Source of the DNA: Paracoccaceae bacterium
GTDB taxonomy: Bacteria > Pseudomonadota > Alphaproteobacteria > Rhodobacterales > Rhodobacteraceae
Direction of reading: 5' to 3'
Assembly (NCBI GenBank): GCA_007123625.1
Contig: SKKS01000382.1
Location: 1-8,711, forward strand
Length of the DNA: 8,711 nt
A program made the translations under genes and the position numbers. Below, in pieces: positions 1 through 5,689 of this stretch (position 1 is its first letter; every line of letters begins with the position of its first letter). The notes beneath the pieces were generated by a model. The model saw only the letters and a program-made list of their open reading frames with translations. It searched no databases and had not been told where the DNA came from.

Positions 1-1
1 G

Positions 2-850
2 CGGCTGCGCATGGCATTCTGGCGTGGAGCGGGCGGGCCGCATGTGATGCTGTTCCCCGGCCGGACCGAGGTGATCGAAAAATATGGCCGCGTCGTGGGC
101 GATCTGGTGGCGGCAGGGCACGCGGTGTCGGTAATCGACTGGCGTGGCCAGGGCCTCTCAGACCGGCTGTGCAATGATTCGCTGCTTGGATATGTGCCAG
201 ATTTCAGCGACTTTCAGCGCGATGTTGATGCATGGGTCGACGCGTTGGACACGCTGTTCCAGCCCGACCTGCCGCGCGTGGTGCTGGCCCACTCCATGGG
301 CGGATGCATTGCGTTGCGCGCACTGATGGACGGACTGGAAGCGCAGGCCGCCGCCTTCAGCGCACCCATGTGGGGCCTGCGGGCGGGGCGTTTCATGCGT
401 CTGGGCATGGCGGGACTGGCCCACGCGGCCCGGCTGGTCGGGCGCGATGCCGTGCCGGTGCCCGGTGCCGGGATCGAATTCAGGCTGTGGGAGAACCCGT
501 TCGACAACAACGAACTGACCACCGATGCAGATACATATGCCTGGATGCAGGCACAGGTGAACGCGCACCCCGAACTGCAGTTGGGCGCCCCCAGCCTGCG
601 CTGGCTGGGCGCTGCACTGGCCGAGGTTGCTGCGCTCGAACGCCGCCCGGCGCCCGACATGCCCGCGTTCTGCGGGCTGGGCACACGCGAAAAGATCGTC
701 AGCGCCGATGCCATCGAACGGCGCATGGCCGCGTGGCCCGACGGGCGGCTTGAAATCTTCGCAGGCGCCGAACACGAATTGATGATGGAAGCCCCGGACT
801 TGCGCGCGCGCTTCATGGCGGCCGCCCTGGCGCAATTCGCCGCCGTCTGA
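2..850 (+). CDS. Alpha/beta hydrolase, lysophospholipase-like (5' end cut by window edge)
   Basis: Serine hydrolase of the alpha/beta-hydrolase fold, of the kind annotated as lysophospholipase or monoacylglycerol lipase-like (Hydrolase_4). Counting from the Met at base 11, the nucleophile elbow is AHSMGG with Ser95, the oxyanion-side strand is VMLFPGRTE (13-20), the DWRGQGLSDR motif (43-52) follows, and the His is in GAEHELMME (His255). The usual acid Asp is not visible at its expected place; the segment GLGTREKIV has Glu227 there, so Glu may be the triad acid. The frame is open to the window edge (codons R-L-R before the Met), and family members normally have about 30 more residues before the LFPGR strand. 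The Met at 11 is therefore probably internal and the gene partial. No signal peptide is visible in the part seen; a cytoplasmic enzyme is inferred. Substrate unknown: ester or lipid hydrolysis is a family-level guess. Confidence 0.85.
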   Translation, partial: RLRMAFWRGAGGPHVMLFPGRTEVIEKYGRVVGDLVAAGHAVSVIDWRGQGLSDRLCNDSLLGYVPDFSDFQRDVDAWVDALDTLFQPDLPRVVLAHSMGGCIALRALMDGLEAQAAAFSAPMWGLRAGRFMRLGMAGLAHAARLVGRDAVPVPGAGIEFRLWENPFDNNELTTDADTYAWMQAQVNAHPELQLGAPSLRWLGAALAEVAALERRPAPDMPAFCGLGTREKIVSADAIERRMAAWPDGRLEIFAGAEHELMMEAPDLRARFMAAALAQFAAV

Positions 851-874
851 CCGACGCCAACACCCCGACACCTT

Positions 875-951
875 CGCGCACTGAACCGCCTGCCACAGGG
901 TGTGCGGGTGGCTGAGTGGGGCACGCCCTGTGGCGGGCGGTTCAGTGCGCG
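875..951 (+). terminator. Long hairpin between convergent hydrolase and anmK
   Basis: Bases 875-905 pair with 921-951. The outer 26 pairs are perfect except U891-G935, which is a wobble pair in + strand RNA. The inner five pairs include one wobble (U901-G925). The loop is about 15 bases (906-920). It begins 24 bases after the hydrolase stop and ends 16 bases before the anmK stop, so it sits where a bidirectional terminator is expected. No T-run follows on either side. Both imperfect pairs are G-U in + strand RNA but would be A-C mismatches in the - strand transcript, so the fold suits the hydrolase transcript better. The stem is much longer than a usual intrinsic terminator. A 3'-end stabilising structure or a relic palindromic element is the alternative. 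Confidence 0.6.
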
Positions 952-967
952 TTTCACGGTTGCGCAC

Positions 968-2074
968 TCACGGGCGGCTGATCTGCCCGCCGCCCACCGC
1001 CGCCGCGACACCCGTGGTGCCCGGACACGAGGTCGGCAACCCCCGTGCCACCCGCACCGCCAGAAACCCGAAGGCCTGCGCTTCAAGCATGTCCCCGTCC
1101 AACCCCGCCGCCTCGACCGGGGCCACGGGGCACTCCACTGCGTCGGCGATCATCGCCATCAGGGTTGCGTTGTGCCGCCCCCCGCCCGCGACAAGCATCT
1201 GCGCCGGGCGGACGGGGTAGTGCTGCGCGGCCCCGGCCACGGCCGCGGCGGTGCAAGCAGCAAGCGTTGCCGCCGCGTCGGCATCGCCCAGATGCGCCAC
1301 CATGCCCGGCAGATCGCCCAAGCCACCCCGATCCAGCGACTTGGGCGGCATGCGGCGGAAGTATCGTTGCGCCAGAAACGCGCGCACCACCTCGCGGTCC
1401 ACCTGCCCCAAGGCCGCCAGTGCGCCGCCTTCGTCGCGCGCCACCCCGCGCCGCGCCAGCATCAGGTCATCCAGCGCCGCCCCCCCCGGCCCGGTGTCAA
1501 AGGCCAGTAGCGCGCCCGCATCTTCGGGGCGCGGCCGCGCAGGGTCGATCCAGGTCACGTTGCCCACCCCGCCCAGGTTCAGGAACACCATCGGCGCCGC
1601 AGCCCCAATATGGCGTGCCAGCGCAAAATGATAGAACGGCGCCAGCGGCGCGCCCTGCCCGCCCAGATGCATGTCCGAACTGCGGAAATCCCAGACCACC
1701 GGCACCCCCAGCGCGCGCGCCAGAACCGCGCCCGACCCGGCCTGATGCGTGCGTCCGCCATCGGGGTCGTGGGCCAGTGTCTGGCCATGAAATCCCGCCA
1801 TTGCCAGATCCGCGAACCCGGCCATGACCTCGGCATGGGCGATCTCGGTCACTTCGGCGGCGGCTTCGACACCCTCCTCGCCGGGCCAGCGTCCGAGTGC
1901 GGCGCGCAGCACCGCGCGCTCGGGCTGCGTGTACGGGCGAAAGGCGCTGTCGCCGAAAGCGTCGATGGTTTCGCCGTCGGTGACCAGCACCGCCGCATCG
2001 ACACCATCCAGCGACGTGCCCGACATGGTGCCCAGCACCCGCACCGCACCGCCCCGCTGAATCGACCTGCGCAT
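968..2074 (-). CDS. anmK: Anhydro-N-acetylmuramic acid kinase
   Basis: AnmK converts 1,6-anhydro-MurNAc, released by lytic transglycosylases, to MurNAc-6-phosphate using ATP and water, in cytoplasmic peptidoglycan recycling. The 368-residue product matches the family length. Family motifs appear in order: GTMSGTSLDGVDAAV (15-29), HGQT (96-99), DMHLGGQGAPLAP (134-146), NLGGVGNVTW (166-175), FDTGPGG (192-198) with Asp193 as the likely catalytic base, AGGGRHNATLM (296-306) and GLDGDMLEAQAFGFLAVR (324-341). I chose the ATG at 2072-2074 because an AAGGA ribosome binding site (2082-2086) lies 7 bases upstream and the protein then begins just before the first conserved strand. An ATG 42 bases further upstream (2116) would add a basic non-conserved tail and leave very little promoter space. 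The gene is divergent from tyrS and convergent with the hydrolase, so it is probably transcribed alone. Confidence 0.95.
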   Translation of the reverse strand: MRRSIQRGGAVRVLGTMSGTSLDGVDAAVLVTDGETIDAFGDSAFRPYTQPERAVLRAALGRWPGEEGVEAAAEVTEIAHAEVMAGFADLAMAGFHGQTLAHDPDGGRTHQAGSGAVLARALGVPVVWDFRSSDMHLGGQGAPLAPFYHFALARHIGAAAPMVFLNLGGVGNVTWIDPARPRPEDAGALLAFDTGPGGAALDDLMLARRGVARDEGGALAALGQVDREVVRAFLAQRYFRRMPPKSLDRGGLGDLPGMVAHLGDADAAATLAACTAAAVAGAAQHYPVRPAQMLVAGGGRHNATLMAMIADAVECPVAPVEAAGLDGDMLEAQAFGFLAVRVARGLPTSCPGTTGVAAAVGGGQISRP

Positions 2075-2139
2075 GCCCTTTTCCTTGTCCCGCCTGACCG
2101 CTATAGACAGCCGCAACCCACGCCCGAGGACAAGCGGAA
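2075..2139. promoter_or_regulatory. Divergent anmK/tyrS start region
   Basis: These 65 bases must hold the start signals of both genes, unless one promoter lies inside a coding region. Visible items are the anmK ribosome binding site (AAGGA on the - strand, 2082-2086), the tyrS site (GAGGA, 2126-2130, 9 bases before the ATG), and TATAGA at 2102-2107, which resembles a -10 box for tyrS. TATAGA sits inside a self-complementary CTATAG. A convincing -35 box at 17 bases is missing: TTTTCC at 2079-2084 matches only weakly. I see no T-box or other leader structure before tyrS. The promoter assignment is tentative. Confidence 0.3.
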
Positions 2140-3396
2140 ATGACCCCCTATCGCCCGAAATCGGAATTCCTGACCGTGTTGATCGAACGCGGCTTCCTGG
2201 CCGACTGCACCGACCTGCAGGGGCTGGACGATGCGCTGCTGGCGGGGGTTGTCCCGGCGTATATCGGTTATGACGCCACCGCGAAGTCCCTGCATGTGGG
2301 GCATTTGCTGAACATCATGCTGCTGCGTTGGTTTCAGAAAACCGGGCACAAGCCGATCACGCTGATGGGCGGAGGTACCACCAAGGTGGGCGATCCGTCC
2401 TTCCGGTCCGAGGAACGCCCGCTGCTGGATGCCGCAGCCATCGACGCGAACATCGCCGGAATGCAGAGCGTTTTCGCGAAGTACCTGCGCTATGACGACA
2501 GCGCGGACGGCGCGATCATGCTCAACAATGCCGAATGGCTGGACGGGCTGAATTACCTCGATTTCCTGCGCGATGTGGGGCGGCATTTCAGCGTCAACCG
2601 GATGCTGAGCTTCGAGTCCGTGAAATCGCGGCTGGACCGTGAACAATCGCTGAGCTTTCTCGAATTCAACTACATGATCCTGCAAGCCTATGATTTTGTG
2701 GAAATCCACCGCCGTCATGGCTGCCTGTTGCAGATGGGCGGGTCGGACCAGTGGGGCAACATCGTCAACGGGATCGATCTGGCGCGGCGCATGGCGGAGG
2801 CCGAGATTTTCGGCCTGACCACGCCCCTGCTGACCACCTCGGACGGGCGCAAGATGGGCAAATCGGCGGGCGGAGCGGTCTGGCTGAATCCCGAGATGCT
2901 GTCTCCGTACGAATTCTGGCAGTTCTGGCGCAATACCACCGACGCGGATGTCGGCCGGTTCCTGAAGCTTTACACCGAATTGCCAGTGGCCGAGTGCGAC
3001 CGTCTGGGCGCGCTGGAAGGGTCCGAGATCAACGCCGCCAAGGTGATCCTGGCGAATGAAGTGACGACGCTGTGCCATAGCGCCGAAGCTGCCGCCGCCG
3101 CCGAAGCCACGGCGCGCGCGGTGTTCGAACAGGGCGGCACGGGCGAGGAGTTGCCGACTCTGGCGCTTAGCGCCGACGATCTGGGCGCGGGGCTGTCGAT
3201 GGCGCAATTGTTCGTGCGCGCGGGGCTGGCGAAATCCGGCAAGGACGCAAAGCGGCTGATTGCCGAGGGCGGCGCGCGCGCGAATGACGCGCCGGTAACC
3301 GATGCCGGACAGATGATCGGTGCGGGGGAACTGGCGCAGCCGCTGAAACTGACCGCAGGCAAGAAGCGCCACGCGCTGGTCACGCTGGCGGGCTGA
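2140..3396 (+). CDS. tyrS: Tyrosyl-tRNA synthetase
   Basis: Class I aminoacyl-tRNA synthetase that activates tyrosine with ATP and loads it on tRNA-Tyr in the cytoplasm. The 418-residue product is full length for the bacterial family. The Rossmann catalytic part carries the HIGH-type signature HVGH (52-55) and the KMSKS-type loop KMGKS (238-242). GYDATAKSLHVGH, LMGGGTTKVGDPS and GGSDQWGNIVNG are characteristic tyrosine-enzyme segments. The C-terminal part, about 345-410, is an S4-like RNA-binding domain (AQLFVRAGLAKSGKDAKRL). The ATG at 2140 is preceded by GAGGA with a 9-base spacer, and MTPYRPKSEFL is a typical N-terminus for alphaproteobacterial TyrS. It is monocistronic by context: divergent from anmK and convergent with the LytTR gene. 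Nothing is missing or unusual. Confidence 0.97.
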   Translation: MTPYRPKSEFLTVLIERGFLADCTDLQGLDDALLAGVVPAYIGYDATAKSLHVGHLLNIMLLRWFQKTGHKPITLMGGGTTKVGDPSFRSEERPLLDAAAIDANIAGMQSVFAKYLRYDDSADGAIMLNNAEWLDGLNYLDFLRDVGRHFSVNRMLSFESVKSRLDREQSLSFLEFNYMILQAYDFVEIHRRHGCLLQMGGSDQWGNIVNGIDLARRMAEAEIFGLTTPLLTTSDGRKMGKSAGGAVWLNPEMLSPYEFWQFWRNTTDADVGRFLKLYTELPVAECDRLGALEGSEINAAKVILANEVTTLCHSAEAAAAAEATARAVFEQGGTGEELPTLALSADDLGAGLSMAQLFVRAGLAKSGKDAKRLIAEGGARANDAPVTDAGQMIGAGELAQPLKLTAGKKRHALVTLAG

Positions 3397-3399
3397 TAC

Positions 3400-3419
3400 G
3401 GGCGCACACACGCGCGCCC
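3400..3419. terminator. Possible short terminator hairpin between tyrS and LytTR gene
   Basis: GGGCGC (3400-3405) can pair with GCGCCC (3414-3419) around an 8-base loop, four bases after the tyrS stop and 21 bases before the LytTR gene stop on the other strand. The position fits a terminator shared by convergent genes. The stem is only 6 pairs and there is no T-run, so the support is weak. Confidence 0.25.
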
Positions 3420-3439
3420 CGGTTCGCTACAGGCGCGGC

Positions 3440-4192
3440 TCAAAGCCAGCCTGCGGCCTTGAGCTCCTTGCGGAAGCTGCGCCCGACCGGCACCCGCCGC
3501 CCGTCATGCAGGCACAGGAACACGCGCTGACCGTCGCGCTCGACCCCGCGCAACGCAGCCTCGGCCACCCACCACGACCGGTGCACCCGCCGCCCCAGCG
3601 CGGCAAGTTCGCGCGCCGCATCCTCCATCCGGCACAGGATCATGTCGCTGCGCCCCGCACTGTGCACCATCATGTAGTGGTCCTGCATTTCCAGACACAG
3701 GACCGGCCCCTCGGGCGGGGCGGGCAACCGGCGCAGGAACAGCGCCGGGCCGCTGTCCGCGTCGCCGGACGGGGCGGGGTTGCGCGTGGCCTCCAACATG
3801 TCGAACCAGGCATAGACGGGGACCGCGATGGCGGCCATCAGCACCAGCACCTGCGCGAACAACAGCGCAGGGTTTTCCGGCCAGCCGAATCCGACCGCCT
3901 GCCCCGCGACCGCCACCACACCGGTTGCCGGGAACGCCGCCAGCAATCCACCCGCCAGCGGGACCAATACCGTCCGCACGGGCACCGTGGAAGACACCAC
4001 CCCGCCAATCGCGCGGATGATCGCATCCGCGAGCATCCAGTTCACGGCGACGACGGCCAGCCAGTACCCCAGCCGGGGCAGGATCGGCAGCTGCGCGAAG
4101 GTGCCGAAGGGCCCGATCAGCCCCAGCACCGTTCCCACCGCCAATGCGGGCCCGACACGCCGTGCGATGGTCTGAAACACGTTCTGCCGCAT
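3440..4192 (-). CDS. Membrane-anchored LytTR-type DNA-binding regulator
   Basis: A 250-residue protein with two parts. The N-terminal half has four hydrophobic segments, roughly 12-36, 42-64, 72-100 and 108-132, which suggest a four-helix membrane domain. A short Pro/Asp/Ser linker (137-149) follows. Residues about 151-246 look like a LytTR DNA-binding domain, with the family hallmarks QDHYMMVHSAG (170-180), RRVHRSWWVA (201-210) and VPVGRSFRKEL (234-244). There is no response-regulator receiver domain, so it is a one-component membrane regulator; what its membrane part senses is unknown. The ATG at 4190-4192 has only a weak AGGA 12 bases upstream. It lies 64 bases downstream of the WD40-cytochrome gene on the same strand, so it may be the last gene of that operon or have its own promoter. 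Control of the formate dehydrogenase cluster or of itself is inference from position only. Confidence 0.88.
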   Translation of the reverse strand: MRQNVFQTIARRVGPALAVGTVLGLIGPFGTFAQLPILPRLGYWLAVVAVNWMLADAIIRAIGGVVSSTVPVRTVLVPLAGGLLAAFPATGVVAVAGQAVGFGWPENPALLFAQVLVLMAAIAVPVYAWFDMLEATRNPAPSGDADSGPALFLRRLPAPPEGPVLCLEMQDHYMMVHSAGRSDMILCRMEDAARELAALGRRVHRSWWVAEAALRGVERDGQRVFLCLHDGRRVPVGRSFRKELKAAGWL

Positions 4193-4244
4193 ACCGTCGC
4201 TTTATCCTGTGGAGACGGGCAAAGTCACGCGGCACAGGCGCGCG

Positions 4245-4253
4245 CTCAACGGT
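4245..4253 (-). promoter_or_regulatory. Candidate LytTR-family binding half-site upstream of the LytTR gene
   Basis: The - strand reads ACCGTTGAG here. This fits the published degenerate LytTR-box pattern [TA][AC][CA]GTTN[AG][TG] at every position. It lies in the 64-base gap, 52 bases before the LytTR gene start. LytTR proteins usually bind two such boxes as a direct repeat about 12-13 bases apart, and I find no second match at that distance, so chance is a real possibility. Confidence 0.22.
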
Positions 4254-4256
4254 AAC

Positions 4257-5513
4257 TCAGCGGCTGGCACGCGCAATGAACTCGACCAGCGCTTGCCGGT
4301 CACTTTCAGAGGCAATGCGCTGTTCGGGCATGCGCGAGCCGGGGGTATAGGCTTCGGGGCCGAATTCGAACAGCTCGGCCACCGTGCGCGGCGTCCAGAC
4401 GATATCGAGCGTTTGCAGCGCTTCGGAGTATTCGAACCCCGGTTGCGTGGCTATGCGCTGGCCGAAAATGCCGTGCAACGAGGGCCCTGCGCGCGACTGG
4501 TCCTCCGGGTCCAGGCTGTGGCAGACCGCGCAGGCGCGCCAGACCTCGGCGCCGCGGCTGCCGTCGTCGAAATCAGTCCGGGCGGTACTGTTGCCCGTTC
4601 CTTGGGCGGTGCCGTCGCGCGCCGACCAGCGCCGGATCGCCCCGTCTGCGCCCGCGCTCAGCAACAGCGCCCCGCGCGTGGCCAGCGCCCAGACCGGGCC
4701 TTGGGCGGCCTCGATCCGGAAGCGCTCGGTCAACTCGGCGGGCTCAAGCATCCACACCGACCCGTCGATCGCCCCGGCCGCAACGCCGTCGCTGCTGGAC
4801 GCGACCGAAACCAGCGGCCGGTCGGTCAGGAAGCGTTCGGGCAAAAGCACGCCGTCGGGGGAAAACAGCCGCAACGCCCCTTCGGCAAACACGACCGCCA
4901 CCCGGTCATTGCTGATTGCAAGCCCGTTGGGCAAATCCGGCAGATCGGCGCGCGCGGCAAGTGTCATGTCCGGCCCCCAGCGCACGAAGCGCAGATCGCT
5001 GCCCACCGACACCAGATCGCCCGACGCCAGATAGCCCAGCCCGGTCACCCGGTCCGCATGCCCCTGTGCCTGCGCCACCGCGCCGCTGGCGACATCGAGC
5101 ACCGAAATCGTGCCGTCCCAGAACCCGGCCGCAAGCCGCGCGCCATCGGGCGACAGCGCCAAAGCCGCTATGGCCGAGACTCCGTGCCCCGTGGCCAGAT
5201 CCGGCACCCGCGCGCCGGGGTGCCACAGCGCGATGCGCCCGTCCTGCCCCGCCGTTGCGAACCGGCCGTCCGGGAACAGCGCGACGGCGGTCACATTGCC
5301 ATCGTGGAACCGCGTGACCGTGTGCGCGGCGCCGGTCTCCACGTCCCACAGGATCGCGCGCGTGTCAAACCCGCCCGACAGAGCGCGCGCGCCTTCCAGC
5401 GCGAGCGCGCCAACCGGCCCGCCGTGGCCCAACAGGTCCTGCGCCGCCCCCGGCACGGAAAGCGAAGCCACCAGCCCGGCAGCCAGCGTCAGGGAACGGA
5501 ACGGCAGGCCCAC
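4257..5513 (-). CDS. Secreted WD40 propeller fused to a class I cytochrome c
   Basis: A 418-residue predicted periplasmic hemoprotein. Residues 1-24 form a signal peptide with a basic start, a hydrophobic core and a GAA-Q cleavage site. Residues about 28-297 contain seven WD40-like units, recognisable by repeated GxDGxIxxW ends (for example GQDGRIALW 89-97 and GADGAIRRW 288-296), enough for one closed seven-bladed propeller. Residues about 318-416 are a cytochrome c2-like domain. Its heme-binding CAVCH is at 328-332, followed by GPSLHGIFGQR and GFEYSEAL, with the likely axial Met395 in PGSRMPEQ. The start is GTG at 5511-5513, 7 bases after the stop of the small upstream gene; an in-frame stop just upstream excludes a longer form, and no good ribosome binding site is seen, so translation is probably coupled. 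The position behind the formate dehydrogenase and mrp genes suggests a redox or docking role with that enzyme, which is inference. Confidence 0.9.
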   Translation of the reverse strand: MGLPFRSLTLAAGLVASLSVPGAAQDLLGHGGPVGALALEGARALSGGFDTRAILWDVETGAAHTVTRFHDGNVTAVALFPDGRFATAGQDGRIALWHPGARVPDLATGHGVSAIAALALSPDGARLAAGFWDGTISVLDVASGAVAQAQGHADRVTGLGYLASGDLVSVGSDLRFVRWGPDMTLAARADLPDLPNGLAISNDRVAVVFAEGALRLFSPDGVLLPERFLTDRPLVSVASSSDGVAAGAIDGSVWMLEPAELTERFRIEAAQGPVWALATRGALLLSAGADGAIRRWSARDGTAQGTGNSTARTDFDDGSRGAEVWRACAVCHSLDPEDQSRAGPSLHGIFGQRIATQPGFEYSEALQTLDIVWTPRTVAELFEFGPEAYTPGSRMPEQRIASESDRQALVEFIARASR

Positions 5514-5520
5514 GCGGACG

Positions 5521-5676
5521 TCAGTTGCCGATCAGGTTGGTACCCGGATCGCTGACCCGCGCGCCTTCGGTAGTAAAGGCGGAGTGAGTTTGCTGCTGGT
5601 ACGACCCGTCCAGAACGAACGCGGCACCGACAGCCAGCGCAATGGCAAAGACAACGGCAGCAAGGAAGGCTTTCAT
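5521..5676 (-). CDS. Small single-helix membrane or periplasmic protein (51 aa)
   Basis: Unrecognised small protein of 51 residues. It begins MKAFLAAVVFAIALAVGA, one hydrophobic helix (about 3-22) after a single Lys. A polar tail of about 28 residues follows, rich in Gln, Ser, Thr and Gly and ending NLIGN. The layout fits a signal anchor or an uncleaved signal peptide with the tail in the periplasm. The start is well supported: AGGAGA (5683-5688) lies 6 bases before the ATG, overlapping the end of mrp, whose stop is 13 bases upstream. A longer reading from 5790 would overlap mrp heavily and add unrelated sequence. Downstream, the WD40-cytochrome gene begins 7 bases after the stop. This packing says it is a real gene of the same transcript and may assist the cytochrome or the formate dehydrogenase complex. 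There is no cysteine, so it has no metal or heme site of the usual kind. Confidence 0.8.
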   Translation of the reverse strand: MKAFLAAVVFAIALAVGAAFVLDGSYQQQTHSAFTTEGARVSDPGTNLIGN

Positions 5677-5689
5677 GACATTTCTCCTG

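Noticed and set aside
158..1086. Two long - strand frames opposite the hydrolase and across its 3' gap
   Set aside because: No recognisable domains, they overlap each other in different phases, and they run through the long hairpin and into anmK. The + strand hydrolase explains the region.
1045..1827. Proline-rich + strand open frame opposite anmK
   Set aside because: Its composition (Pro, Ala, Arg) is typical of a shadow frame in GC-rich DNA, and it overlaps a complete anmK with all family motifs.
2101..3411. Open frame of 436 codons on the - strand covering nearly all of tyrS
   Set aside because: It mirrors tyrS in the opposite phase. Long antisense frames are common in GC-rich genes because stop codons are rare there. 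The product is full of Arg, Gln and His, has no known motif, and tyrS is unmistakable.
4257..5513. Cytochrome cd1 nitrite reductase or NirF-like protein
   Set aside because: Both have eight-bladed d1-type propellers, and in cd1 the cytochrome c domain is N-terminal. Here the propeller has seven WD40-like units and the heme domain is C-terminal.
4209..5555. Open frame of 448 codons on the + strand opposite the WD40-cytochrome gene
   Set aside because: The product is Arg/Gln/Pro-rich without domains. The - strand frame has a signal peptide, WD40 units and a heme site, so this is a shadow.
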